64,000 bases of DNA from assembly GCA_030035585.1 (NCBI GenBank), contig CM057472.1:93059601-93123600 (forward strand), in the 5' to 3' direction. Source of the DNA: Dugong dugon (taxonomy: Eukaryota; Chordata; Mammalia; Sirenia; Dugongidae). The position numbers were made by a program, and so were the translations under genes. Positions 54,920 to 64,000 of the stretch are shown piece after piece. Position 1 is the first letter of the stretch. The number at the start of each line of letters is the position of its first letter. Under the pieces are notes generated by a model, which saw nothing but the letters and a program-made list of their open reading frames with translations, made no database searches and was not told where the DNA came from.

Positions 54920-55095
54920 ATATATTTGTGTTTTGTATATCCCAGGCATCACGTAAAAAATAGACATTTACATACATTACCTCCATTAGTATTATCTTCA
55001 CCTTACTCTCCAGATCAATATACTGAGACTCAGATATGGTAAGTAACATGTCTAAGGTCATATCATCCTATAGATAACAAGCGGCAGGTTTATCC
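54920..55095 (+). mobile_element. MIR SINE
   Basis: ATATCCCAGGCATCACG, ACATACATTACCTCCATTAG, ACTGAGACTCAGATATGG, GTCTAAGGTCATATCATCC in MIR order. It lies in tandem with the preceding MIR. Confidence 0.7.
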
Positions 55096-58000
55096 AGCTC
55101 TCACAAAAGGGCCTCTGTGGAGGGCTTTATCCTCTAGATATTTATTATCTTTGGATTGTTCATGAGGCATATTAAATTTGGTTATTTTTGACTATAGAGC
55201 TATTGAAGCTTAAGAGAAGCAGGAAATAAGAGATTGTTTATAAATTCTCAATGACCTTTAAAGCAGAAACAGCTGTTGAGTTACACTGATCTTGAATGAA
55301 TACAGACAGACTTCTCAGACTGACGGATTTTAGATTACACTTGTATTGTCATCTCATTCTTGAAAAATACACGGAGAAAGCTGTAGCGAATAACTTATTT
55401 CATTTTTAAATAAAAATAAATGTCATAATGTAATCTGAAATGACAGTACTTGATTACATTCACTGATGAACCTGGTTCCTGAATTTCCATTAATAGTTAT
55501 AGTAAATAATTCCAGGGGAAGTTAATCCAGGACCTCACCTTTGAACACTGTTTCTGAAACTTGAATAATATATGGATCTATTTAAGGAGATCTACTCATA
55601 AACCCCTAACATTGACTTAAATCAACTTAATATATTGTTATATAAATAAATCCAGACATGGATCTAGTTTTAAACTCCTTAATCTTATAGCTCTTATACA
55701 ACCATAAAACGGAAACAAATAAAAATGTTAACTATAGGCAAAAACACAAAACCAATACAACTGAAATTAATAGCATTAATTTAGTTCAAGTGATGACCCA
55801 CTTTTTCAGAATTTAAATTGCTGCCAATACATGACCGTGGAACTAACGGCAGTGGTTAGAAGAGCATTTGAATCTGTTTTGTGTTTACTGCTCAGCACTG
55901 GGAATAACACAATTTTTTAATCATTTTTCTCAATTCAAATTATTGGGTGATTTTAATTCAAATATGCTAAAAAGTCATTTTCCTTCACAAATTGTATTGT
56001 GTATATATTAAGTCTGCTTTTTAGCCTACTGTAATTAAAACAGAACTATTTGACATAAACATTATCTTAAATAGTAAGGAGATTCAGTCTTAATTTGAGT
56101 TTCCCAAAGCAGACTCTGAGACAAAGATAAATATGTGAGTGGCTTATTCAGAATTATAATTTTAGGAAGTCAAGTTAAAGGACTTTGGAGCAGAAAGGAC
56201 AGGAGGAAAGGTTCATCCAAAAATGTCTTATTGAATTGGCCACCTCAAAGGAAGATTGTTAGCTTCATCCAAGGGATTGTTTGCTTCTGCTATGTCTCAG
56301 AACGACCCACCACAGTCATACGAAGGGAAATCATTTATCTGCCGGTTCACCCCTCAACAAGTAAGTATTATGCATTTATGATTGCCAAATCCTTCATGAG
56401 ATATGCACACTCAGGGTCAGAGCAGCTCTGGGCAGAAAGTCAGAGGTCCCCGGTGTGAATTGTCAAAACACTATCAGATTACACTTGTGCCAAGCTGCTG
56501 AAAGCCTGTCCACAGGAGCAATGGCTGGAATAAGACTTGAGACCAAGGGAATTTGAAGCTATGTACAAGAGCGTTTCTATTCATTCAGACACTGAAATCT
56601 TAGATCATTCAAAATATTATATCTTTATATAATTAAAATAATCCAAAACCTTTTTCTAGAGAACACATTGACACCCTGTTCAGAAACATTCATAGCATGT
56701 CATTCATGGATGTTTTAGATGATCACTCTATCGCTTTACTATGGTTTAGAAATATCTGCACATCCATTGCTTTGTAGATGTTTTGTCAACACAAGTTCTC
56801 AGAGCAAGGGGAGATTTTTTTCATAAAGAGTTAATTTTTTTCTGTTAAGTTCAACATATTTTGTCAAATCCTCTTTTTGTGTATTCTGCTATGCTCTGGG
56901 GATTCAAAAATGATCAGGTCACAAGCATTAATCCTTAGTCTTGTTGGGAAGACAGCCACCTAAATGAACAACTGCAATTCAATATAATAGAATTCTATAG
57001 TTGATAAAAGTTCAAAGTGGTTGTTGGAACATAACATGTGTTTTATACACATAAAGAGAACATTTCAGATGCACAATCAGCATTGAAATAATAAATGGGT
57101 TAAAATAAATGTACTATAAAAATCACAACAATAACCACCACTGCCACCACCACAAAAACAGCCAAAGTATGTTATCTTAGGGAAAAATAGTATGAATTTG
57201 CATGGCTAATGTGGGTCATAATTTCCATTATGGCCCCTGGATAAGTGAGAGGGTAAAATTGTTTCCTTGATCTAATTAGCATAATGACCCCAACCATGTT
57301 ATATATGGCTAAGGATAGAAAACCACTCATTAGCTCAATTCAGGTTAAATTAGATGAGGGGAAATGACAGAGTAAGCTTCCAAATATATTCTTAACCCAT
57401 ATTTCCACATAAAATATACTGGTTTGCAAAACAAATAAGACAGAGAACAAAAAGAACTGTCCTATTTTTTGCCTTGAAAATATTTTTTGATATTTGTATT
57501 TAGACAAATGCGTGGTGTTCTTTTTAGTATTAGAGATTCATTCTTTAAAAATGAATCAATAAATGATGTTTCTCTAAAAAAAAAAAAAATTATCATAGTT
57601 ATGTTGGCTTTCCCAGGATACAAATATACAAATACATACACACAACCATAAACATGTACATATATATATACAAATGAACATATATGTATAGCATAGCAGT
57701 ATTTCCAAGGAGTAATAGATATTAAAAGTACTATTATAGGTATGTTTTGCATATCATTTCAAGAAAAAAAGGAACTCAATAAAATCATCTTACTTCTGGC
57801 AACATTAAAGAGTAAATCAAAAGCCTAATGAAGTGTAAGAATATTGAATAAATTAATTCTGTTTGTGTTCTTTTTAACACAGCTCTGACACCCAAATGCT
57901 TTCAAATACAGCCATTTGTTCCCACTACGTTACTTTATACAAGTAATGTGGTTTGATTGCAATCACTCTTATGATTCTTTAGTGGAATTTTTCATGCATG

Positions 58001-58241
58001 TAAAATAATCTTAATTAGAGCATACTTCTATGACATTATATCTTAATAATTCTAATATTAAATACATAAAAATTGCACAATCTTTCATGATTTCTGAGGT
58101 GGACATACTAGACGCATTGAAATGTAGCTTATAATAAACATAACAAAGCTGACCATCTGTGTTTCAAGAATTTAAAGGCTATCATGATTCTTCTACTATT
58201 TTCAGGCAGTGTGCTTTATTTGTATATTTACTTCTATCTGC
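55096..58241. other. Unassigned AT-rich sequence, 3.1 kb
   Basis: The longest block without a recognised repeat. It holds a TA-rich stretch near 57655-57690, an A run at about 57578-57590 and a 107-codon frame at 56135-56458 with no recognisable domain and no splice context. 56880-56960 faintly resembles an old LINE/MIR-type end. Confidence 0.5.
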
Positions 58242-58250
58242 ATGTGCTTA
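58242..58250. repeat. Target duplication (left) of AfroSINE
   Basis: ATGTGCTTA, repeated exactly at 58429-58437. Confidence 0.9.
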
Positions 58251-58428
58251 GGAACCCTGGTTGCGCAGAGGTTAAGAGCTGGTTAAGAGCTCGACTGCTA
58301 TCCAAAAGGTCAGCAGCTGGAATCCACCAGACACTCCTTGGAAACTCTGTAGGGCAGTTCTACTGAATGTTATAGGGTCGCTATAAGTCGGAATCAACTC
58401 AACAGCAATGGATTTGGTTTGGGGTTAT
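58251..58428 (+). mobile_element. AfroSINE, short form, with internal duplication
   Basis: Head GGAACCCTGGTTGCGCAGAGG, then GGTTAAGAGCT occurring twice in direct tandem (about 58269-58290), inside the tRNA-derived promoter region between the A and B boxes. Tail ATAAGTCGGAATCAACTC and GGTTTGGGG. Exact 9-bp target duplication. Confidence 0.96.
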
Positions 58429-58636
58429 ATGTGCTTAAGCTAAAAAACAAAAATTAGTTCTTAATGCTCCCTTAAATCTAAAACATATTTTCTAATAAGT
58501 CCACAATGCTTACCTCCTTTGTAATTTGCTGGTCCACAATCAGAGTAGTCTCTTTCATATTCTTTAGAGACCCTTATTCTAATAACAATTCATTTTGTTC
58601 AGGTTGAAGATACTGATCGAGAAAGATGCTCTTGGG

Positions 58637-58800
58637 TAACTAGCATTTATTTGGCATCTACAATATGCCAAGTACTCTGTATTCATTGCCTCATTCAATT
58701 CTAATCATCATTCCATAACATACATGTTTTTCTGTACATTTTCCAATTGAAGAACCTGAGGCTTATAGAGGCTAATTGACTTTTACATAGTTTGAATCAT
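58637..58800 (+). mobile_element. MIR SINE
   Basis: AACTAGCATTTATTTGGC, ATATGCCAAGTACTCTG, CTCATTCAATTCTAATC, GAAGAACCTGAGGC in MIR order. Confidence 0.8.
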
Positions 58801-60400
58801 GATACAATAACTCCTCTCTTAATTCTCTTTACTCAGCATTTCCACTGTTGAAGACAAGAAGAGATCAGAAAATGTTTAGAACTAGCTTTTTGGGGAATTG
58901 GTCTGCTATAATTGTTTCATTTTCACTTTTAAACCATTCCTTCCAGTCTGACTTTAGCCCATTTTTAAGATGTGGGTATGTATTAGAAAACAGAACATAT
59001 ATTTAATATGAAATTTTTCGAAAACCCTTTCTCATATACATTCAGTGATTTAGTATTTATATAGAAAGAGAAGGGGAGGGAGGGTGAAATTTGACTGAGC
59101 CTAAAACGTCTTGTGTTAAAATGCATATCCTGTGACTAATGTTTGGAAACTCTGACCTTGAGCTTTTCTCCCAAGAGGATTTGGATTTCCCAGGTGTGTG
59201 CCTCTGATGTTCCTCCCTGTGATAAGGTGAAGCTGAATAATTTTTAGCATCAATATATGCCTGGCGATAAACTGCTTTTCTTCATTTTCAGGCAGTAGAA
59301 CACGACTTGAGGGTTATTGTTTCCTGGGTGAGGATTTGTTTCCATTCTCGGGAATCTCTCCAATACTTCATCCTTTAGAAACAGGAAACTTACCAGCTCC
59401 ATTTCTATCCCTGTCTTCTCTGCTTCTACCCCCAAATACAACAGTTGACAGCTCATGTTATGCCTCCATAAGATACTGAAATGTGGGACCCACCCCTCAG
59501 AATGGATATCAAGCAAAAACTTGGTAGTGTAGGTGAGATTAATCACAAATGATAATACAGGATCTGAAATGAGTCATTAAGACATTTATATCCATTTCAG
59601 TGTAAAATGACATTAAAATGAGAATGCAATCACTCTAGTGCAAAAAATGGAAAGTAGATACTAACTACCCTCTTATAAAAACAGCCTACTTATCTTTTCT
59701 TCCAGAACTGAATCTTGTTGAAACTTCAGTACTTCTTTGTCCTCTCAACTTTAACATTGTGACAGTATTGAACTGAAATAAGATTTTCTAAAATGCTGGA
59801 TGCATGAAATCATATATTTTGCAGCCCAAGTGTTAGATTTGGTTCCTAGTAATAAAGTGACCTTGGCTACTGTCTTTGGTCTGCTTATCCATGACAAAAA
59901 CAAAACTAAACTCAACAAATCTATATCTCAATAGCAACAGAATGCATATCCAGTGCACTTAGGAAGTAACCCCTTTGTTTATTCTGCCTTCGTGCATACT
60001 TGGAAAGACATATGAATTTAATTCATCTTCCCAAAGAACATGAACACAGCTAAAAATAATTTCAGTGTGTGCACAGCCATGTGGTAAGTTACAAAGAAAA
60101 CTCTCTCTGTAATCTTAGCCTCTGTATGGACTCTTAGGGATCCTAAACAACTGTCTCTGTCTTTGTAAGCCAGTGGAGGTGTAGACAGTTACATTTTCCT
60201 TTTAAAGAGGAAACGAAAAGAATCATAAAAAATTATTTTAAAAAGGGTTCACATAACAGATGCTTCTAATGAAGAGGTTTATGTTTACACTTGGCCCAGT
60301 AGCTGGCAAATATTTGGTTTTTCAGAAAACAGAAGGATGGCTCAAACCCTGAACGTGGGAAGGAATGGACAGTAATTACAGGAGGCATCTTTTCTATGTT
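58801..60400. other. Unassigned sequence
   Basis: The 98-codon minus frame at 59250-59546 has no recognisable domain, no conserved flanks and no splice context. Nothing else recognised. Confidence 0.5.
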
Positions 60401-60541
60401 TACCAGTTAACCAGTTTCTGTATGGTTGATTCTGACTCATGGAGACCTATAGGTGTCAGAGTAGAACTGTGCTTCATAGGGTTTTCAATGGCTGATTTTT
60501 GAAACTAGATTGACAGGTCTTTCTCTAGCTGGGTTCTAATC
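60401..60541 (-). mobile_element. AfroSINE, long form, truncated
   Basis: ACCAGTTAACCAGTTTCTG, GACTCATGGAGACC, GTCAGAGTAGAACTGTGC, GGGTTTTCAATGGCTG, long-form middle; the tRNA head is missing. Closest in style to the old copy at 1601-1807. Confidence 0.82.
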
Positions 60542-60607
60542 GTGGTTTTGCTTCTAGTTTATTTAGGAAAATTTTCATTAGTTCTCCTTATTCCTCTTTT
60601 GTGCCTG

Positions 60608-60972
60608 TACAGTCTATCCTCCGCACAGACGCTGGAGTGATCACTTAAGAATGTAAATCAGACCATGCCGCTAGCTTGCTCAGAAGCCTCCAATGTCTCC
60701 CCGTCATTCTGTCATCAAAATCCATCTCATGGCTCTCAGATCCATCTATGATATCACTTTTGTCTGTCTCCCAACTGAATTCCCTACAGTTCTTACTTTA
60801 CTAACTTTGCTGTAGGCACACTGACCATTTTGCTATTTTTAAAAGCATGAAGCTTCTTCCCATCTCAGATTTATCTGTCTCCACTGCAAAACTACAAGCT
60901 GCTATTTCCCCCGTGACGAGTATAGTGATTAACACCTACCAATGTTCAGTTGACATGTGGTGAATGAATGAT
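60608..60972 (+). mobile_element. L2 LINE 3' end
   Basis: GAGTGATCACTTAAGAATG, AAATCAGACCATGCCG, AAGCCTCCAATGTCTCC, then TGTCTCCACTGCAAAACTAC and the terminal GTGGTGAATGAATGA of L2. Internal deletions. Confidence 0.82.
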
Positions 60973-61036
60973 GAAACAGTAATAATGTTAATGCAAATTA
61001 TCAAAACTTAAGGTGCTATACAATTGTGAGTTATTG

Positions 61037-61684
61037 TCATGTTGTGTTAGGTGTCACTGAGTCAGCTTCAGCTCATAGTGGCCTTATGTATAACAGAAGA
61101 AAATGTTGCTCACTCAAGAACCATCTTCATGATCTTTGCTATGTTTGAGCCCATTGTTGTGACTGTTGTGTCGATTTATCTCATTGAAGATTTCCCTCCT
61201 TTTCACTGACCCTCTACTTTTCCAAATGTGATGTCCTTTTCTAGAAATTGGTCTTTCCTGACAATGTGTCCAAAGCAAGCCAGCATTCTGGTACTAAGAC
61301 TGATTTGTTTGTTCTTCTAGTGGCCCAGAGTATGTATATTCAGTATTCTTTGCCAACATCCGATTAGAATGTGTCAATTCTTCTTCTGTCTTCCTTTTTT
61401 ATTATCCACTTTTCATATGCATATTAGACAATTGAAAAGACCATGTGAAGGCTGTAGTCTTTGACCTTCATCAGTAAGTGCTTAAAGTCGTCTTCATTTT
61501 CAGCAAGCAAGGTTGTATCATGTGCATATTGCAGTTTTTTAATGAGCCTTCCTCCAATCCTTATGCCATGTTCTTTTTGATAAAGGCCAGCTTCTCAGGT
61601 AATTTGTTCAGCATACAGATTGAATAAGCAAGGTGAAAAGATACAATGTTGCCACACACCTTTTCCATGTTTCAACCAATCAGG
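61037..61684 (-). mobile_element. RTE LINE 3' part with mutated YADD box
   Basis: Antisense copy from GTTGTGTTAGGTGTCACTG to CCATGTTTCAACCAATC, with a deletion near 61440. The RT box on the minus strand near 61505-61530 reads LQYAHD instead of YADD, so one catalytic aspartate codon is now histidine. Confidence 0.9.
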
Positions 61685-61740
61685 CTATAGTAAACACACA
61701 ATAGATGACAGTCATTCTTTTGTTGTAAAGTGTTTCTCCT

Positions 61741-61757
61741 TCATCATCATCATCATC
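61741..61757. repeat. (TCA)n microsatellite, short
   Basis: Five to six TCA units. Confidence 0.85.
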
Positions 61758-61759
61758 AC

Positions 61760-62250
61760 TTATCAGGGCTTGAGTCAGCTAACTATGCTTTCAGCTACAA
61801 GTGAGAGGATACCTGAGAATCAGTGATTAAGAGATAAAGCTATTTGGCATCTCACATACCAAGACATTTACAGGACGGCTGTGTAAGATCTGTGCCCTGG
61901 CTCAATCATAACGTAAAGGACTCATGTTCTTCCCATTCTTCAGATCCGCCATCTTCATCAAGTTTATTATTTGCCCTCATGTTTACCACCTCTTGGAAGA
62001 TGGCTGCTACAGTTTTAGTCCTTTTTCAGTGGAAGAATACATTCTCCTAAAAGTCCCTTTGTCCATTTCTCATTAAGTCTCATTGTCCAGAATCAGGTGC
62101 CTTGGCCTACTCTAGTTTTAAGGAAGTCTGGAACATAAATTATCTGGCAATAAGAAATGATAAGGTCATGACAAGCTCAGAAATATCTTTATTCATCCTC
62201 TGGGGGCATGCTCATTAGTACCTTGAGCACATCAGGTTTTTGTGATGAAT
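61760..62250. mobile_element. Probable old interspersed repeat, unnamed
   Basis: CTTGGAAGATGGCTGCTACAG, AAAAGTCCCTTTGTCC, CTCATTGTCCAGAATCAGG and CTTGGCC resemble a recurrent mammalian repeat I cannot name. Ends not determined. Confidence 0.35.
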
Positions 62251-62474
62251 TAGAAAGAGATGGGTGGAGGGCAATACTGTCCAGTGAGTATTGAATCATG
62301 CCTTCCACAGAGACGCTATGAAAACTAAATATAAAAAGTATATAATCTGCCTAAGCATAGAGCTCAACAAAGTATTAGCCTGGTAGACAAGAAAATAATG
62401 TAAATAAGATGACTACTGAAAAAAAACTTCCAAGGAATAAATCAATCTATGCTTTGACATAAATAATAAAAGAA

Positions 62475-62710
62475 CAAACATATTGCATTTACCACACACA
62501 AAGCAGTGTACTAGGTCTTTAAGACCTATTGACTTATTTCATCCTCACAATAATCCTGACATGGAACTATTAACCTCTCGTTACAGATGAGGTAATTAAG
62601 AACAGAGAGCTTAATTAACTTCCCCAAAACTACACATCTAGTCAGTAATGGTGCTTGGATTCAAACTCAAACAGCCTGGCATCAGAATATGTTGTCAATA
62701 GTACTCTATT
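62475..62710 (+). mobile_element. MIR SINE
   Basis: GTGTACTAGGTCTTTAAG, TTCATCCTCACAATAATCC, TTACAGATGAGGTAATTAAG, CAGTAATGGTGCTTGGATTC, AAACTCAAACAGCCTGGC in MIR order; nearly full length. Confidence 0.85.
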
Positions 62711-64000
62711 TTGAAATAAATAAAAACAGTATAAATAGACATGTACAAGTGAGCATGATGATACTGATGGGGTTTAAAAAACAGAAATTGCAAGGCAAGT
62801 ATTTCCCAAGTCTAGAACAGAGTGACGTTTTTGGAGATGGCACCCTGATTTAAGAGGCACCCATTTTGTCACCCAGAAAGCCAGATTATCAGCTTTAACA
62901 AGTATCACTAGTCTGATCTTATATTGGTAAGCTTTCAGATTCTCATTTTATTTTCCTACTAAATATATCTCCAGGAGAAAAATATAGTTTACAGCCACTC
63001 TGTATGCTGGACATCTATATCTCTAAATGAAAAGCATTTTGTGTCTTTCTCGATGAAGTTAATCTAGGTACTTTCAGTAAAATGATTGAGTTCTCCTTGG
63101 CTGGTTGTAAGTTTGTCTTCTGAAACTGACCTCTGAGGATCATTCCCAGTTATCACTCATGATGGACCACCTTGTCATGTATTCAGCTTCTCATCCACAT
63201 TTCTTTTGACCTGGGTAGTTTTGGTCTTTGACTAGTTTGAAAGCCATGATTCTAGTTTATCAAGCCTTGTTCTTACAGTTGGAGTATATGACTCCGCTGT
63301 CTATGGCAGGAGAATCTCTGTTTCATTTCACAAGTCGTGGGCTGCAAGTCAAGTGGTTTTCAAATTTTCATGAAGTATGTCATTATTGATTTGCAAATCA
63401 TGGACTGTGTTACTTCTACAATAAATTTGTTTTAGGGCCTGTGTTAGCATTAGAAGTTGGAACTAAAGTGTATCTTAGAGTCAATACTTTACTGGGATTC
63501 TATCAAGACTGCATATTTGGGACCCAGACCATCCAATCAGCTGTTAGATTTTCGTCATAATGATAGAAACATACATCAATTAGTGAACTACAGTCTGCAT
63601 TAATCTACACCTTTATGTTATCCTTTCTAGATTCTGTTACATGCATTTTTTTTTTTTTCATATTCTCTATATTGGTTGTCTTGGAGGGTGATTATGTCTA
63701 TCTGCTTTGCTTAACAGTGTGGGCCAAATTCTTAATAAGGAAATCTGTCATGTCTTGATAAATCATCTCCTTCTACCATCCCTAGTTACATACGGCAGCT
63801 GGACAATCCAATCACAGCTGCTGCTTCCAATTGCAGAACTCAATGTTGAGTGAAATGATTCCTGTGGGCAGTGTCCTTTGAGTATCTTTCAGGAGGAAAT
63901 ACCTTCATTATCCTTACCACTAAAGCAAATCCATGTGGAAACTGAGTGAAATTTGTAGAAAACACAGCTGGCTTGAGAATATCAGTAATACTATTTTTAT
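62711..64000. other. Unassigned sequence to window end
   Basis: T run near 63646-63658; nothing else recognised and no open frame over 60 codons. Confidence 0.5.

Noticed and set aside
56135-56458. 107-codon plus-strand frame
   Set aside because: No recognisable motif and no exon-like flanks; considered as a possible exon but unsupported.
59250-59546. 98-codon minus-strand frame
   Set aside because: No motif or homology recognised; nothing in the surroundings suggests a gene.

Overview
This 64 kb window is repeat-rich, AT-rich vertebrate nuclear DNA with no convincing host gene. I found no exon chain, no RNA gene and no CpG-island-like promoter. The longest open frames (up to 273 codons) are retrotransposon remnants or lie inside them. 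Two lineage markers dominate. About 32 full or partial copies belong to an afrotherian tRNA-derived SINE (AfroSINE), whose head reads GGAGCCCTGGTGGCGCAGTGG and whose tail reads ATGAGTCGGAATCGACTC. At least nine fragments belong to the RTE-type LINE whose 3' end matches that SINE tail. Together with an L1 whose 3' UTR I associate with elephants, they point to an afrotherian mammal, most likely an elephant. The locus is intergenic or deep intronic.

Layout. 0-6 kb: an L1 3'-UTR fragment, a long AfroSINE and a 5'-truncated 2.7 kb L1 with an 11-bp target duplication, on the minus strand. 6-10 kb: MER5A, MIR, a purine tract and a 458-bp hAT-type DNA transposon with a perfect 8-bp target duplication. 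10-12 kb: an RTE inside an RTE, plus a SINE. 13-18 kb: a palindromic MITE inside a MIR, a MER5A broken up by a second hAT-like element with 31-bp subterminal repeats, and two related 0.3 kb segments 2.3 kb apart. 18-30 kb: L2 and MIR relics, a cluster of mostly plus-strand AfroSINEs, a second MITE copy and an older L1 (minus). 31-40 kb: old LTRs, RTE copies on both strands, a long (AT)n tract and a two-LTR MaLR provirus with a readable tRNA-Leu-type primer site. 40-48 kb: mostly unassigned sequence, then LTR, L2, SINE and a rearranged RTE in which two 5'-half segments face each other. 48-62 kb: three RTE copies, MLT1-type LTRs, SINEs, MIR and L2. 62-64 kb: MIR, then unassigned sequence.

How the parts relate. 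RTE copies carry remnants of the endonuclease, reverse transcriptase (YADD box) and C-terminal region of one polyprotein. The AfroSINEs end in the same roughly 35 bases as the RTE 3' end, which fits mobilisation in trans by RTE. Nesting gives a relative order: MIR and L2 oldest, then MER5/MITE/MLT1-type elements, then RTE, then many AfroSINEs and the 2.7 kb L1. No undescribed functional system was found. The least familiar material is the two hAT-like elements, the MITE pair and the 0.3 kb duplicated segment. Family names come from sequence recall, not a database search.
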